Origin: Chryseobacterium gleum
GTDB lineage: Bacteria > Bacteroidota > Bacteroidia > Flavobacteriales_D > Sanyastnellaceae
DNA: 64,000 bases
NCBI GenBank assembly: GCA_945862415.1
Contig: CAMAYP010000001.1
Location: forward strand, 1-64,000
Direction: 5' to 3'
Below, piece by piece: positions 49,105-58,907 of this stretch. The notes under the pieces were generated by a model. It did not search any database and was not told where the DNA came from. It saw nothing but the letters and a program-made list of their open reading frames with translations. Position 1 is the first letter of the stretch, and each line of letters starts with the position of its first letter. The position numbers were made by a program, and so were the translations under genes.

Positions 49105-50112
49105 CTACTTAAGGCGTGTTTGCCATTTCCAGGCGTCTTTCAACGCGTCGGCAAGCGATCGCTCCGTTTTCCATTGAAGGTGTTGCTGTGCTTTGGAAGC
49201 ATCTGCCCATACTTGCTCAACATCGCCGGGTCGTCGCGGTCCGATTTCAACTTGTACAGGCACTTCATTGACTCTTACAAACGTGTCGACTACTTCTTTA
49301 ACACTGTTTCCTTTGCCTTGCCCTAGGTTGAATGCTTCACAAGCGTGCGATTGGCCTGCCAGCCATTCCAGTGCTTTGACATGTGCTGATGCTAAATCGC
49401 ACACGTGTATATAATCACGAATGCATGTGCCGTCGGCAGTGGCGTAGTCATTTCCGTGTATCGTTAGTTTTTGTCGAATCCCTGCGGCAGTTTGCGTGAT
49501 GTAAGGGACGAGATTATTAGGCACACCATAGGGCAGTTCTCCGATAAGTCCTGAAGGATGCGCTCCGATTGGATTGAAATATCTCAGAAGCGCACAACGA
49601 AGGGTTGGATTGGCCCGCACCGTGTCTTCCAGAATACGCTCACACACTTGTTTGGTATAGCCATAGGGCGAGGTTGCTTGCTGCTGCTGGCAGTCTTCGC
49701 TCACAGGCAGTGTTTCGGGCTGACCATAAACTGTGCAACTGCTGCTGAAAACTAAGTCGCGAATATTGAGCTCCTGCATCAGTTCAAGCACAGTAAGCAA
49801 TGAGTCAAGATTATTTCGGTAATAACGTATAGGTTGCTCTGTCGACTCACCTACCGCTTTAAATGCGGCGAAATGGATAACAGCATCCGGACTTTCGCTT
49901 ACAAATACTTTTTTAAGTTCTTCATAATTGGTACAATCGCAGCGATAAACCGTTGGAGCATAGCCTAGAATTTCTTCCAAGCCGCTCAATACACTTTCAT
50001 CACTGTTGGAGAAATCGTCTATGATGATAGGAATAAATCCATTGTTCAGCAATTCAATAACTGTATGAGACCCTATGTAGCCGGCTCCACCGGTTACTGC
50101 AACTTTTTTCAT
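49105..50112 (-). CDS. galE: UDP-glucose 4-epimerase
   Basis: MKKVAVTGGAGYIGSHTVIELL, SSSCTVYGQPETLPVSED, SPYGYTKQVCERIL, RDYIHVCDLASAHV. Confidence 0.95.
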   Translation of the reverse strand: MKKVAVTGGAGYIGSHTVIELLNNGFIPIIIDDFSNSDESVLSGLEEILGYAPTVYRCDCTNYEELKKVFVSESPDAVIHFAAFKAVGESTEQPIRYYRNNLDSLLTVLELMQELNIRDLVFSSSCTVYGQPETLPVSEDCQQQQATSPYGYTKQVCERILEDTVRANPTLRCALLRYFNPIGAHPSGLIGELPYGVPNNLVPYITQTAAGIRQKLTIHGNDYATADGTCIRDYIHVCDLASAHVKALEWLAGQSHACEAFNLGQGKGNSVKEVVDTFVRVNEVPVQVEIGPRRPGDVEQVWADASKAQQHLQWKTERSLADALKDAWKWQTRLK

Positions 50113-50242
50113 GGCGCGCAAGATAAAACCCATGACGCAATCTTCAACGCGATGGTATTAAAGGAGCGTGTGATTTTTTTTTGGAAAAATGAAACCTTTA
50201 CAGGAGTGCATGGGTACAAGCACCTAACCTAACTTACTGAAA

Positions 50243-50608
50243 ATGGAAATAAATTCTACCGCCCGCTACGATTTGTCTTACCTGAATCAGGTATTTCAAG
50301 GCAACAGAGAAATGATTAACAACATCATTGTGTTGTTCCTCCAGCAAGTACCGAAGTACGTGCAAGAAATGGAAGAGTGCGTGCGCAAGAATGAGCCACT
50401 CTCGCTTCATCCTTTGGCACACAAGGCCAAGAGTTCGATAGCGATGCTTGGTATAAAGGATATGGAGGCGGACATCGTTCAGATTGAACAAGATTCGAAG
50501 TATCTGCGCAACCTGGATGGACTGCCGCTGCTGGTGAATCGTGTAAAGCAGAACTGTCAAATTGTATATAATCAGTTGATGGAGGCCATACAGCGTCCTG
50601 CAGCATAG
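50243..50608 (+). CDS. Hpt (histidine phosphotransfer) domain protein
   Basis: LSLHPLAHKAKSSIAMLGIKDMEADIVQIEQDSK; 121-aa helical single-domain protein. Confidence 0.85.
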   Translation: MEINSTARYDLSYLNQVFQGNREMINNIIVLFLQQVPKYVQEMEECVRKNEPLSLHPLAHKAKSSIAMLGIKDMEADIVQIEQDSKYLRNLDGLPLLVNRVKQNCQIVYNQLMEAIQRPAA

Positions 50609-50640
50609 ACAGCAATATTCAACCGAAATAGGGTGGAGGG

Positions 50641-50687
50641 CCGCTATGGTGAGAATCTTCGGATTTGAACCTAGCGGTTTTCTTTTT
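50641..50687 (+). terminator. Intrinsic terminator with UUCG tetraloop
   Basis: CCGCTA-T-GGT-GA-GAATC-TTCG-GATTT-GA-ACC-TAGCGG followed by TTTTCTTTTT. Confidence 0.7.
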
Positions 50688-50733
50688 AATCTAGTGCCGA
50701 TTACTGCTATTATCTTCGTGAAAATTTGCAGCT

Positions 50734-52218
50734 ATGCCGTTCAATGCACAGGATGAAGAACTATTGACTCAACGCGGAATGAGCGTTAATTCTGTGCTGC
50801 AACAAATTCATCAGTTTGTGCACGACACTCAACCTGCTCATCTAGACAGGCCTTGCACGATTGGTGACGGCATACTGGCACTGTCTGTCACTGAGTGTAT
50901 TTCGTACAAGCAGATATTCGAGCAAGCAGCGCAGAAAATTTCGATTCAAAAGTTTGTTCCTTCATCGGGTGCAGCGAGCCGGATGTTCAAGCATCTATAC
51001 AACTACGACCCTAATAATGTATCTGATTTAACGGAGGAGTTTATTATTCGATTTGACCAGTTTCCCTTCAAGGCCCAAGTTGAAATGCGGATGCAGGAAG
51101 CTGGATTGAATTTGGAAGAGTTACGCTCACGAAACGAATGGTCGGTCATATTCGATTTTATTTTAGGCTCACACGGGTTGAATTATGACGATCAATTGAA
51201 AGGTCTGGTTGTATTTCACAACAGCGGCAGCGAGCAATACACTGCTTTTGACGAGCATTTGCATGAGGCGATGGCTTATGGAAAACAAGGAGATGGTCGT
51301 TGCCGAATTCACTTTACACTGGCGCCTCAGCATTTCGAACGCGTTTCAGGATACTTCGATGAGAAGCTGAGACAATTCGAGCTTGATTATTTTGAACTGA
51401 CTTTTAGTTCGCAAAATCCTTCAACCGATACGCTGGCACTAACTAAAGATAATGAGCCTTTTCGCGATAGGAATGGGATGTTGGTTTTTCGCCCTAGCGG
51501 GCACGGTGCATTAATACACAATTTGCAGCAGTTGAGCGCCGATATCGTATTCATCAAGAACATCGATAATGTGACCGTACAACGAGCATTGGCGGATACG
51601 GTCTTTTACAAACAAATTTTAGGTGGAGTGCTGTTTGATCTGCGCACAAGGGTGTTTGATTTGCTCAATCGCATGGAAACCGATGATGCGGCGCTTGATG
51701 AAGCATTGGCGTTTATTCAAACATGGTTTCAACCCGGATTACCAAATGACATGACACGACAGCAGTTGTTGCAATATGCTCAACTGAGGCTCGACAGGCC
51801 GTTGCGTGTATGCGGTATGGTACGCAATGAGGGAGAACCGGGAGGAGGTCCATTCTGGGTTAGAATGCAAGGTGGGTATATCAGTAAACAGATTGTGGAA
51901 AGTAGCCAAGTGGATCTCACAGATGCACAGCAGGCAAAAATTCTTTCGTCATCTACACATTTTAATCCGGTCGATTTGGTGTGCAGCATCAAGAGTCGCT
52001 CCGGAGAAAATTATCGGTTAGATGAGTTTATTGATTATACGGCTGGTTTTGTCACAGAGAAATTTCAGCAAGGAACCGTGCTGAAAGCATTGGAATGGCC
52101 GGGCTTGTGGAATGGTGCGATGGCGTTGTGGAATACCGTGTTTGTGGAAGTTCCTGTTTCAACGTTTAATCCGGTGAAAACAGTGAACGATCTTCTGCGT
52201 CCGGGGCATCAGGGATGA
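50734..52218 (+). CDS. DUF4301 family protein
   Basis: FVPSSGAASRMFKHLYNY, HFTLAPQHFERVSGYFDEK, FRPSGHGALIHNLQQLSADIVFIKNIDNV, VCGMVRNEGEPGGGPFWV. Confidence 0.85.
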   Translation: MPFNAQDEELLTQRGMSVNSVLQQIHQFVHDTQPAHLDRPCTIGDGILALSVTECISYKQIFEQAAQKISIQKFVPSSGAASRMFKHLYNYDPNNVSDLTEEFIIRFDQFPFKAQVEMRMQEAGLNLEELRSRNEWSVIFDFILGSHGLNYDDQLKGLVVFHNSGSEQYTAFDEHLHEAMAYGKQGDGRCRIHFTLAPQHFERVSGYFDEKLRQFELDYFELTFSSQNPSTDTLALTKDNEPFRDRNGMLVFRPSGHGALIHNLQQLSADIVFIKNIDNVTVQRALADTVFYKQILGGVLFDLRTRVFDLLNRMETDDAALDEALAFIQTWFQPGLPNDMTRQQLLQYAQLRLDRPLRVCGMVRNEGEPGGGPFWVRMQGGYISKQIVESSQVDLTDAQQAKILSSSTHFNPVDLVCSIKSRSGENYRLDEFIDYTAGFVTEKFQQGTVLKALEWPGLWNGAMALWNTVFVEVPVSTFNPVKTVNDLLRPGHQG

Positions 52219-52838
52219 TGCTTGTGCAAATTGATGTCGAGTTCGTTTGTGCAAAGAAACGTTTCTCGTTCGTCGCGGTTGGAAGCAATCAAAAGGATTT
52301 TTCCTGTTACGTTATTTTTCAACAGAGATTGATACCAGTTGACAGCAGCTTGGTCTAGATGAGAGCATGGCTCGTCCAGCAGCAATATGGGTGCATCGCA
52401 GAGTATGGCAAGTCCGAGTTTTACCCGTTGCTTCATTCCGCTTGAAAAGGTTTTTAGCGGCTGGTTCAGGTGTTTTTCCAGTTGAATGGTATTTGCGAAA
52501 TCAACGATGCCATCGCAACCGGGAAGGTTTTTGAATTCGAGGAACAAGGAAATGTTTTCACGAAAGGTCAATTCGTCCCAAAGTTGAACGGCAGGCGAGC
52601 ACATAGAAACGTGCCGAAATACCTCATCACGAGGTATAGGCTTCTCGCTTTTCCTCCATGCTATCTCACCGCGAGTGGGTGAAAGGTAACCGGCAATAAT
52701 TTGCAAGAGTGTTGATTTTCCAGAGCCGTTATTGCCAACAACAGAGGTTTGCGAATCGGAGGCGAGGTGCATCGAAACAGATTCGAAAACCCACTCTTTC
52801 TGGTAACGCTTGGCTATTTGGTTAAGCTCGATTTTCAC
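52209..52838 (-). CDS. ABC transporter ATP-binding protein (single ATPase, CcmA-like size)
   Basis: VVGNNGSGKSTLLQIIAGYLSPTRGEI, FSSGMKQRVKLGLAILCDAPILLLDEPCSHLD; GTG start. Confidence 0.9.
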   Translation of the reverse strand: MKIELNQIAKRYQKEWVFESVSMHLASDSQTSVVGNNGSGKSTLLQIIAGYLSPTRGEIAWRKSEKPIPRDEVFRHVSMCSPAVQLWDELTFRENISLFLEFKNLPGCDGIVDFANTIQLEKHLNQPLKTFSSGMKQRVKLGLAILCDAPILLLDEPCSHLDQAAVNWYQSLLKNNVTGKILLIASNRDERETFLCTNELDINLHKHHP

Positions 52839-52842
52839 CGTA

Positions 52843-53622
52843 TCAGAGACCTTGAGGTCCGCGTATTATGCCTTTATCGCTGGCTCGTATAAAATCCAGG
52901 ATGATTTGCTTGTGCTCGGTATTGGGTAGCTCAAGTTCTGCAGCGTGCATTGCTCTGCTCATGTTGCTGTTGTGCACGTAAATCATGCGGTATACATCTT
53001 CAATATGGGCGATTACTTCATTGTCGAGTCCTCGTCTGCGCAAACCGACTGTATTCACACCTGCGTAGCTGAGTGGTTCGCGCGCTGCTTTCACATACGG
53101 AGGAACGTTTTTGCGAACTAAGCTACCGCCTGCTACAAATGCGTGTTGTCCAACTCGTACAAATTGTTGTATAGCAACTACCCCCTCGATAATTACCCAG
53201 TCTTCAATGTCAACATGCCCAGCAATGTTGGCGCTGTTCGCAATTACGCAGTGGTTACCTACAGTGGCATCATGTGCAATGTGAACATAAGCCATGAGCA
53301 AGCAGTGGCTGCCCACAGTTGTTTTGAATTTATCTTTTGTGCCTCTGTTTATGGTGCAGCATTCGCGAATAGTTGTGTAGTCGCCTATTTCCGCAGTGGT
53401 TTTTTCACCATCGAATTTGAGGTCTTGAGGAATCGCCGAAATGACAGCGCCGGGAAAAATCTTACAGTGCTTTCCGATGCGAGCGCCGTCCATGACGGTA
53501 ACGTTGGGTCCTATCCAGGTGCCTTCGCCGATTTCAACGTCTGCGGCAATAGTAGTGAATGCACCTATCTCAACGTTTGCTGCTATGCGGGCATCGGGGT
53601 GTATTTGGTTCATGGCGTTCAT
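52843..53622 (-). CDS. lpxA: Acyl-ACP-UDP-N-acetylglucosamine O-acyltransferase
   Basis: IHPDARIAANVEIGAFTTIAADVEIGEGTWIGPNV, YTTIRECCTINRGTKD, LLMAYVHIAHDATVGNHCVIANSANIAGHV. Confidence 0.96.
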   Translation of the reverse strand: MNAMNQIHPDARIAANVEIGAFTTIAADVEIGEGTWIGPNVTVMDGARIGKHCKIFPGAVISAIPQDLKFDGEKTTAEIGDYTTIRECCTINRGTKDKFKTTVGSHCLLMAYVHIAHDATVGNHCVIANSANIAGHVDIEDWVIIEGVVAIQQFVRVGQHAFVAGGSLVRKNVPPYVKAAREPLSYAGVNTVGLRRRGLDNEVIAHIEDVYRMIYVHNSNMSRAMHAAELELPNTEHKQIILDFIRASDKGIIRGPQGL

Positions 53623-55055
53623 GCGGTTGCTTCTTGAGTAGTTTCTTTGGTTATGAGGTCTCGCACTACTTGAGCGAGCATGATTGCTTCACAAACTTCT
53701 TTGCCATTTACATACGCAACACCTCGCATATTGACTAATCCTCTTCTGATGGGGCTTTCCAGCGTTAGCTTGAAAATAATGGTATCACCGGGCAGCACTT
53801 TTTGCTTGAATTTCACTCCGTCAATTTTCATGAAGTAAGTGCTGTAGTTTTCCGGGTCTTCCACCTGTGAAAGCGCATAAATGCCTCCCACTTGAGCCAT
53901 TGCCTCTATCTGAAGTACGCCCGGCATTACCGGATTATTGGGGAAGTGTCCCTGGAAGAAAGGCTCGTTCATCGTCACGTTTTTAATCCCAACGATGCTG
54001 GTCTGATCCATTTCCAGAATCTTATCGATCAGTAAAAACGGATAGCGATGAGGTAGCATCTTCGTGATATCGTTGATGTCGTATAAAGGCTTTTTGAAAA
54101 TGTCGAAAGTTGGTGTGGTGTCTTTTTGCTTTTTAGAAAGACTCTTCAGAATCTTGGCAAACTCAACATTACCGAAGTGTCCGGGGCGTGCCGCGAGAAT
54201 ATGCCCGCGAATAAAACGGCCTGTTAGTGCCAAATCACCAATGATGTCAAGCAGTTTATGCCGGGCGGGTTCATTTTCGAACTGAAGTTTTACTGTATTT
54301 AAAACACCCATTCCTTCTACCCGTACATCGAGGTTTTCACGCCCTAGTTGCTTGAGAATATCTTTAATTTCAGCGTCGCTGTAATTGCGCTCTGCAAGCA
54401 CTATGGCGTTGTCGAGACTTCCGCCTTTAATCAATCCGTTTTTAGCAAGTACAGCAAGCTCTCCTAAAAAGACAAACGTTCTGCAGCTCGATATTTCGTC
54501 AATAAAATGGCTCAGCTCATACATGTGTGCATGTTGAGTTCCGAGCACGGGCGAATTGTAATCAACCATTACGGTAAGTCGAAATTCTCCGCCTTTGGTT
54601 GGCACGGCGAGCATCTCAACGTTCTTGTCCTTGTCTTCGTATGCAAGGTTTTCGTTAAGCACGAGGTATTTTCGATCAGCATCCTGATCTTGGTAGCCTA
54701 CACTTTCAATCGCGTCCACAAAAGGCTTAGCGCTTCCATCCATGATAGGCACTTCAGGGCCATCGAGTTGAATGATAGCATTGTCGATCATGCAGCCATA
54801 AATAGCGGCAAGAATGTGCTCGGTGGTATATACACGCGCTCCTTTGTATTCCAAGGTGGTGCCGCGTTGGGTACTCACAACCAAATCACAATCGGCCGGG
54901 ATCAGGGGATGTCCTTCAAGATCCATGCGCTGAAACACATAGCCATGATTTTCAGGGGCCGGAAGAATATGAACATTTACGGTAGCTCCTGTGTGGAGAC
55001 CAATGCCGGTGAGATGAACCGGTTGTTTTATAGTACGTTGTTTCATAGCACTCAT
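53619..55055 (-). CDS. lpxC/fabZ: Bifunctional UDP-3-O-acyl-N-acetylglucosamine deacetylase / 3-hydroxyacyl-ACP dehydratase (LpxC-FabZ fusion)
   Basis: N-terminal LpxC (GIGLHTGATVNVHILPA, TTEHILAAIYGCMIDNAIIQLDGPEVPIMDGSAKPF), C-terminal FabZ (ITKMLPHRYPFLLIDKI, FFQGHFPNNPVMPGVLQIEAMAQ); ATG at 55055. Confidence 0.96.
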   Translation of the reverse strand: MSAMKQRTIKQPVHLTGIGLHTGATVNVHILPAPENHGYVFQRMDLEGHPLIPADCDLVVSTQRGTTLEYKGARVYTTEHILAAIYGCMIDNAIIQLDGPEVPIMDGSAKPFVDAIESVGYQDQDADRKYLVLNENLAYEDKDKNVEMLAVPTKGGEFRLTVMVDYNSPVLGTQHAHMYELSHFIDEISSCRTFVFLGELAVLAKNGLIKGGSLDNAIVLAERNYSDAEIKDILKQLGRENLDVRVEGMGVLNTVKLQFENEPARHKLLDIIGDLALTGRFIRGHILAARPGHFGNVEFAKILKSLSKKQKDTTPTFDIFKKPLYDINDITKMLPHRYPFLLIDKILEMDQTSIVGIKNVTMNEPFFQGHFPNNPVMPGVLQIEAMAQVGGIYALSQVEDPENYSTYFMKIDGVKFKQKVLPGDTIIFKLTLESPIRRGLVNMRGVAYVNGKEVCEAIMLAQVVRDLITKETTQEATA

Positions 55056-55124
55056 GGCGCGAAAATAAGGTTGAAACTCCAAAGAGGGGATACTTCGACC
55101 TAAGCATGTATATCCTATTCTGAA

Positions 55125-55158
55125 TAAAAAAAGCCCCGATTCAATCGGGGCTTTTTTT
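55125..55158. terminator. Intrinsic terminator between acnA and lpxC/fabZ
   Basis: AAAAAAAGCCCCGATT-CA-ATCGGGGCTTTTTTT, symmetric A/T runs. Confidence 0.85.
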
Positions 55159-55177
55159 ATGTTGTAGAGCTTGCTTA

Positions 55178-57451
55178 TTAGTTCGCCAAGCCCTTGCGGA
55201 TCAAATTCAATGCACCACCGGCCTTGAACCATTCGATTTGCTGAGCATTGTAAGTGTGATTCACTGCGATGGTTTCTTTTGAACCGTCTTCGTGTGCCAG
55301 TTCAAGGTGCAATGGCTTGTCAGGAGCGAATGAAACAAGGTCTGTGAAGTTTACCACATCGTTTTCCTGAATCTTGTCGTAGTCAGCTTCATTGTTGAAG
55401 GTGAGTGCGAGCATGCCTTGCTTCTTCAAATTGGTCTCGTGAATACGGGCAAATGATTTCACCAATATCGCACGCACACCCAAATGACGTGGTTGCATGG
55501 CTGCGTGCTCACGCGATGAGCCTTCTCCGTAGTTCTGGTCGCCCACTACAAGCGTTGGAACGCCGGCTGCTTTGTATGCGCGCTGCACTTTCGGTACTTC
55601 ATCGTATGCGCCTGTGAGCTGATTCTTCACGCTGTTCTGAGCACCGTTGAAGAAGTTGGTAGCACCGATGAGTGTATTGTTGGCGATGTTGTCGAGGTGA
55701 CCGCGGAAACGCAACCACTGACCAGCCATCGAGATGTGGTCGGTAGTGCACTTGCCTTTTGCTTTGATGAGCACGCGGGCGCCTGTGATGTTTTGACCGT
55801 CCCAATCAGAGAATGGCGCAAGCAACTGGAGGCGCTCGCTGTCTGTTGCAACATTTACCTCAACACCACTGCCGTCTTCTGCAGGGGCCTGGTATCCCGG
55901 GTCTTCTGCATCGAAGCCTTTTGTTGGAAGCTCATCACCGGTGGGTGGATCGAGTTTTACATGTTCGCCTTTTTCATTCACCAATGTATCTGTCATTGGG
56001 TTGAACGTAAGGTCGCCGGCAATGGCAAGTGCCGTTGTCAATTCAGGTGAAGCAACAAATGCAAGCGTATTCGGGTTGCCATCGTTGCGGCTCTGGAAAT
56101 TGCGGTTGAATGAGTGAACGATGGTGTTCTTCTCTTTCTTATCAGCGCCCACGCGCGCCCACATACCGATGCATGGTCCGCATGCGTTGGCGTATACCGT
56201 TGCTCCCATTTCGTTGAATGTGTCAATGAAACCGTCACGCTGTATGGTGTAGCGCACTACTTCACTGCCGGGAGTTATGCTGAATTCAGCTTTCGGCTTG
56301 AGGTGTTTTGCAATAACCTGCTTGGCCAATGATGCAGAACGAGCAATGTCTTCGTAGGATGAGTTGGTGCAAGATCCTATCAACCCAACCTCCACCTTCG
56401 TTGGCCAGTTGTTCTTGGCTGCCTCTTCCTTCATTTTTGAAATAGGAGTAGCCAAATCGGGAGTGAACGGACCATTGAGGTGTGGTTCCAATTCATTCAG
56501 GTTGATTTCGATTACCTGATCGAAGTATTGTTCCGGATTTTCATACACTTCAGAATCGCCGGTGAGGTGCTCACGAATTGCATTGGCAAGATCAGCAACT
56601 TCCGGGCGGCCGGTTGAACGCAGGTAGCGCTCCATACTGTCGTCGTAGCCAAAAGTGGAAGTAGTTGCGCCGATTTCAGCCCCCATGTTGCAAATGGTTC
56701 CTTTACCTGTGCACGAGAGTGACTGCGCGCCTTCGCCGAAGTACTCAACGATGCATCCTGTGCCGCCTTTCACTGTAAGAATACCTGCAACTTTGAGGAT
56801 AACGTCTTTTGCTGAGCACCATCCATTGAGTTTTCCTGTCAGTTTAATACCGATGAGCTTAGGGAACTTGAGTTCCCAGGCCATGCCTGCCATCACGTCC
56901 ATAGCGTCTGCACCACCAACACCAATGGCTACCATACCCAAGCCCCCGGCATTAACCGTGTGCGAGTCAGTACCAATCATCATTCCGCCCGGGAATGCAT
57001 AATTTTCCAAAACAACTTGGTGAATAATACCTGCACCGGGTTTCCAAAATCCGATGCCGTATTTATTCGAAATCGAAGACAGGAAGTTGAATACCTCGTT
57101 GTTCTTATTCAGCGCGTCGCTCAAATCCTGAGTAGAGCCAACACGAGCTTGAATAAGGTGGTCGCAATGCACGGTGCTTGGCACTGCTACTTTTTTGCGC
57201 CCGGCCTGCATGAATTGAAGCAACGCCATTTGGGCAGTTGCGTCTTGCATGGCTACGCGGTCGGGGGCAAAATCCACATAGCTTTTGCCTCGTTCGAACG
57301 CGGTGTTTGCATCACCCATCCATAGGTGGGTGTATAAGATTTTTTCGGTAAGGGTTAATGGTTTGCCGGTTACTTTACGAGCAGCCTCCACACGTTGCGG
57401 GAAGCGGCTGTACACGGCCTTTATCATATCTAGATCGAAAACTTTGCTCAT
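55178..57451 (-). CDS. acnA: Aconitate hydratase
   Basis: [83 protein letters not shown]. Confidence 0.96.
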   Translation of the reverse strand: MSKVFDLDMIKAVYSRFPQRVEAARKVTGKPLTLTEKILYTHLWMGDANTAFERGKSYVDFAPDRVAMQDATAQMALLQFMQAGRKKVAVPSTVHCDHLIQARVGSTQDLSDALNKNNEVFNFLSSISNKYGIGFWKPGAGIIHQVVLENYAFPGGMMIGTDSHTVNAGGLGMVAIGVGGADAMDVMAGMAWELKFPKLIGIKLTGKLNGWCSAKDVILKVAGILTVKGGTGCIVEYFGEGAQSLSCTGKGTICNMGAEIGATTSTFGYDDSMERYLRSTGRPEVADLANAIREHLTGDSEVYENPEQYFDQVIEINLNELEPHLNGPFTPDLATPISKMKEEAAKNNWPTKVEVGLIGSCTNSSYEDIARSASLAKQVIAKHLKPKAEFSITPGSEVVRYTIQRDGFIDTFNEMGATVYANACGPCIGMWARVGADKKEKNTIVHSFNRNFQSRNDGNPNTLAFVASPELTTALAIAGDLTFNPMTDTLVNEKGEHVKLDPPTGDELPTKGFDAEDPGYQAPAEDGSGVEVNVATDSERLQLLAPFSDWDGQNITGARVLIKAKGKCTTDHISMAGQWLRFRGHLDNIANNTLIGATNFFNGAQNSVKNQLTGAYDEVPKVQRAYKAAGVPTLVVGDQNYGEGSSREHAAMQPRHLGVRAILVKSFARIHETNLKKQGMLALTFNNEADYDKIQENDVVNFTDLVSFAPDKPLHLELAHEDGSKETIAVNHTYNAQQIEWFKAGGALNLIRKGLAN

Positions 57452-57559
57452 CGTTATCAGAAGTTTTTTGTTCGGGCGCGAATGTACGGCGAATTACACA
57501 GCCATGCACCCCCGGCTGGTCATCAAGTTTTGCAAAAGATGTTGAAAGAAAAGCGGTAA

Positions 57560-58102
57560 TTATTGACTGAGGTAAAAGTCAATGAGCCCTTCCGGTGCAT
57601 CGATGTAGACTTCGCGTTTTTCTTCATCGATGGATTCGAAAAAATCGCCGTTCAGCGGGAGAAGGATTTCCTTTTTTCCATGCAGAATTACCAATAGCGG
57701 ATTGTTGGGTGATTCTTCAATGCGCTCAACAACGCCGATGTCGCCGTGCTCTGTGTCGAATACCCTGAAACCTTCAATGGCTCGCAACGCGGCGCGGTCG
57801 GTATCAGGCGCGCTCATGTCGCTTCGGTTGATGTAGATGGTTGATTTAACCAGTGCTTTTGCTTTTTCTTCTGAATCGACGCCTTCCAATTTCACTTTCG
57901 CAGCTGTATTGGTTTTGTATTCCAGTGACTCTACGAAATAGGGAACCAGTGTTCCCCTAACATCCAGAAAGAGTATAGTCAGATGCTCGTAGTCCTTAAT
58001 GTCGCCGGTATCGAGAGCGGCTGTAAGTTCTCCTTTGTAGCCATGCAGTTTAGAAAAATAACCGATGGCGTGCAGGTCTTTTTTGTCGGGAAGGGTTGTC
58101 AT
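57560..58102 (-). CDS. rimM: Ribosome maturation factor RimM
   Basis: HAIGYFSKLHGYKGELTAAL, PLLVILHGKKEILLPLNGDFFESID; follows rpsP. Confidence 0.92.
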   Translation of the reverse strand: MTTLPDKKDLHAIGYFSKLHGYKGELTAALDTGDIKDYEHLTILFLDVRGTLVPYFVESLEYKTNTAAKVKLEGVDSEEKAKALVKSTIYINRSDMSAPDTDRAALRAIEGFRVFDTEHGDIGVVERIEESPNNPLLVILHGKKEILLPLNGDFFESIDEEKREVYIDAPEGLIDFYLSQ

Positions 58103-58115
58103 GCGTTTTCGTGTC

Positions 58116-58149
58116 TAAAAAAAAAGCCACTCCGCAGAGTGGCTTTTTG
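58116..58149 (-). terminator. Intrinsic terminator/attenuator between rpsP and rimM
   Basis: Minus strand: AAAAAGCCACTC-TGCG-GAGTGGCTTTTTTTTT, ending about 14 nt before the rimM start codon. Confidence 0.8.
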
Positions 58150-58163
58150 AAATATCGTTAGAA

Positions 58164-58727
58164 TTATGCTTCAGCGCTGTCGCCTGCTTCTTCAGTGGCG
58201 GGTGCTTCTTCAGCAGCAGGTGCTTCAGTTGCAGCTTCCGCTTCAACATGATTAGCGCTTGCGCTGGCTGCTTCTGCAGCTGCGGTCATGGCTTTGAGGC
58301 GATTTTCATTTACTTCACGCTCATGCTTGAGCATTTTGCTGAGGTTATCGCTCTTTTCTTTTGCCAAACGGTCTTTTTTACCTTGAACCTTGTTGCCCTT
58401 TTCTGCAGACCAAGTTTCAAATCGCTTGTCGGCTTCTTCCTGTGTGATTGCTCCCTTCAAAACACCTTTTTGAAGGTGCTGACGGTAAAGTACACCGGTG
58501 TAGCTAAGCATGGCACGAACTGTATCAGTTGGCTGTGCACCGTTGCTGAGCCACTCAAGGGCCTTAGTGTTGTCCAGCTGAATAGTTGCCGGATTGGTGT
58601 TTGGGTTGTAGCTGCCAATTCGCTCAATGAACTTACCATCGCGTGGTGAACGTGAGTCTGCTGCTACAATGTGGTAGAAAGGGCTTCCTTTCTTACCGTG
58701 ACGTTGAAGTCGAAGTTTTACTGCCAT
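58164..58727 (-). CDS. rpsP: 30S ribosomal protein S16 with Ala/Glu-rich C-terminal extension
   Basis: [47 protein letters not shown]-terminal [26 protein letters not shown]. Confidence 0.97.
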   Translation of the reverse strand: MAVKLRLQRHGKKGSPFYHIVAADSRSPRDGKFIERIGSYNPNTNPATIQLDNTKALEWLSNGAQPTDTVRAMLSYTGVLYRQHLQKGVLKGAITQEEADKRFETWSAEKGNKVQGKKDRLAKEKSDNLSKMLKHEREVNENRLKAMTAAAEAASASANHVEAEAATEAPAAEEAPATEEAGDSAEA

Positions 58728-58907
58728 AATTTTTTGTCTGTAGGGTACGAAACCCGGTTAACAAGTATTGATTTTAGGGCAGCAAATGTACTGCGTTGTT
58801 CAAGAAAAACAGGTGAGTATGGAAAAAAAAAGAATCTTGCGGCAAAACAATGCCCTTTTCAAACGTTATTGGCATTAGAATAACTGCTGTAAAGGTCACA
58901 TTTTTAG

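Noticed and set aside
50641-50680. Reverse strand contains GGTTCAAATCC, resembling a tRNA T-loop
   Set aside because: No acceptor, D or anticodon stems can be formed; the same bases are better explained by the terminator hairpin.
54507-55103. 198-aa plus-strand ORF antisense to lpxC/fabZ
   Set aside because: Antisense shadow of a confident essential gene.
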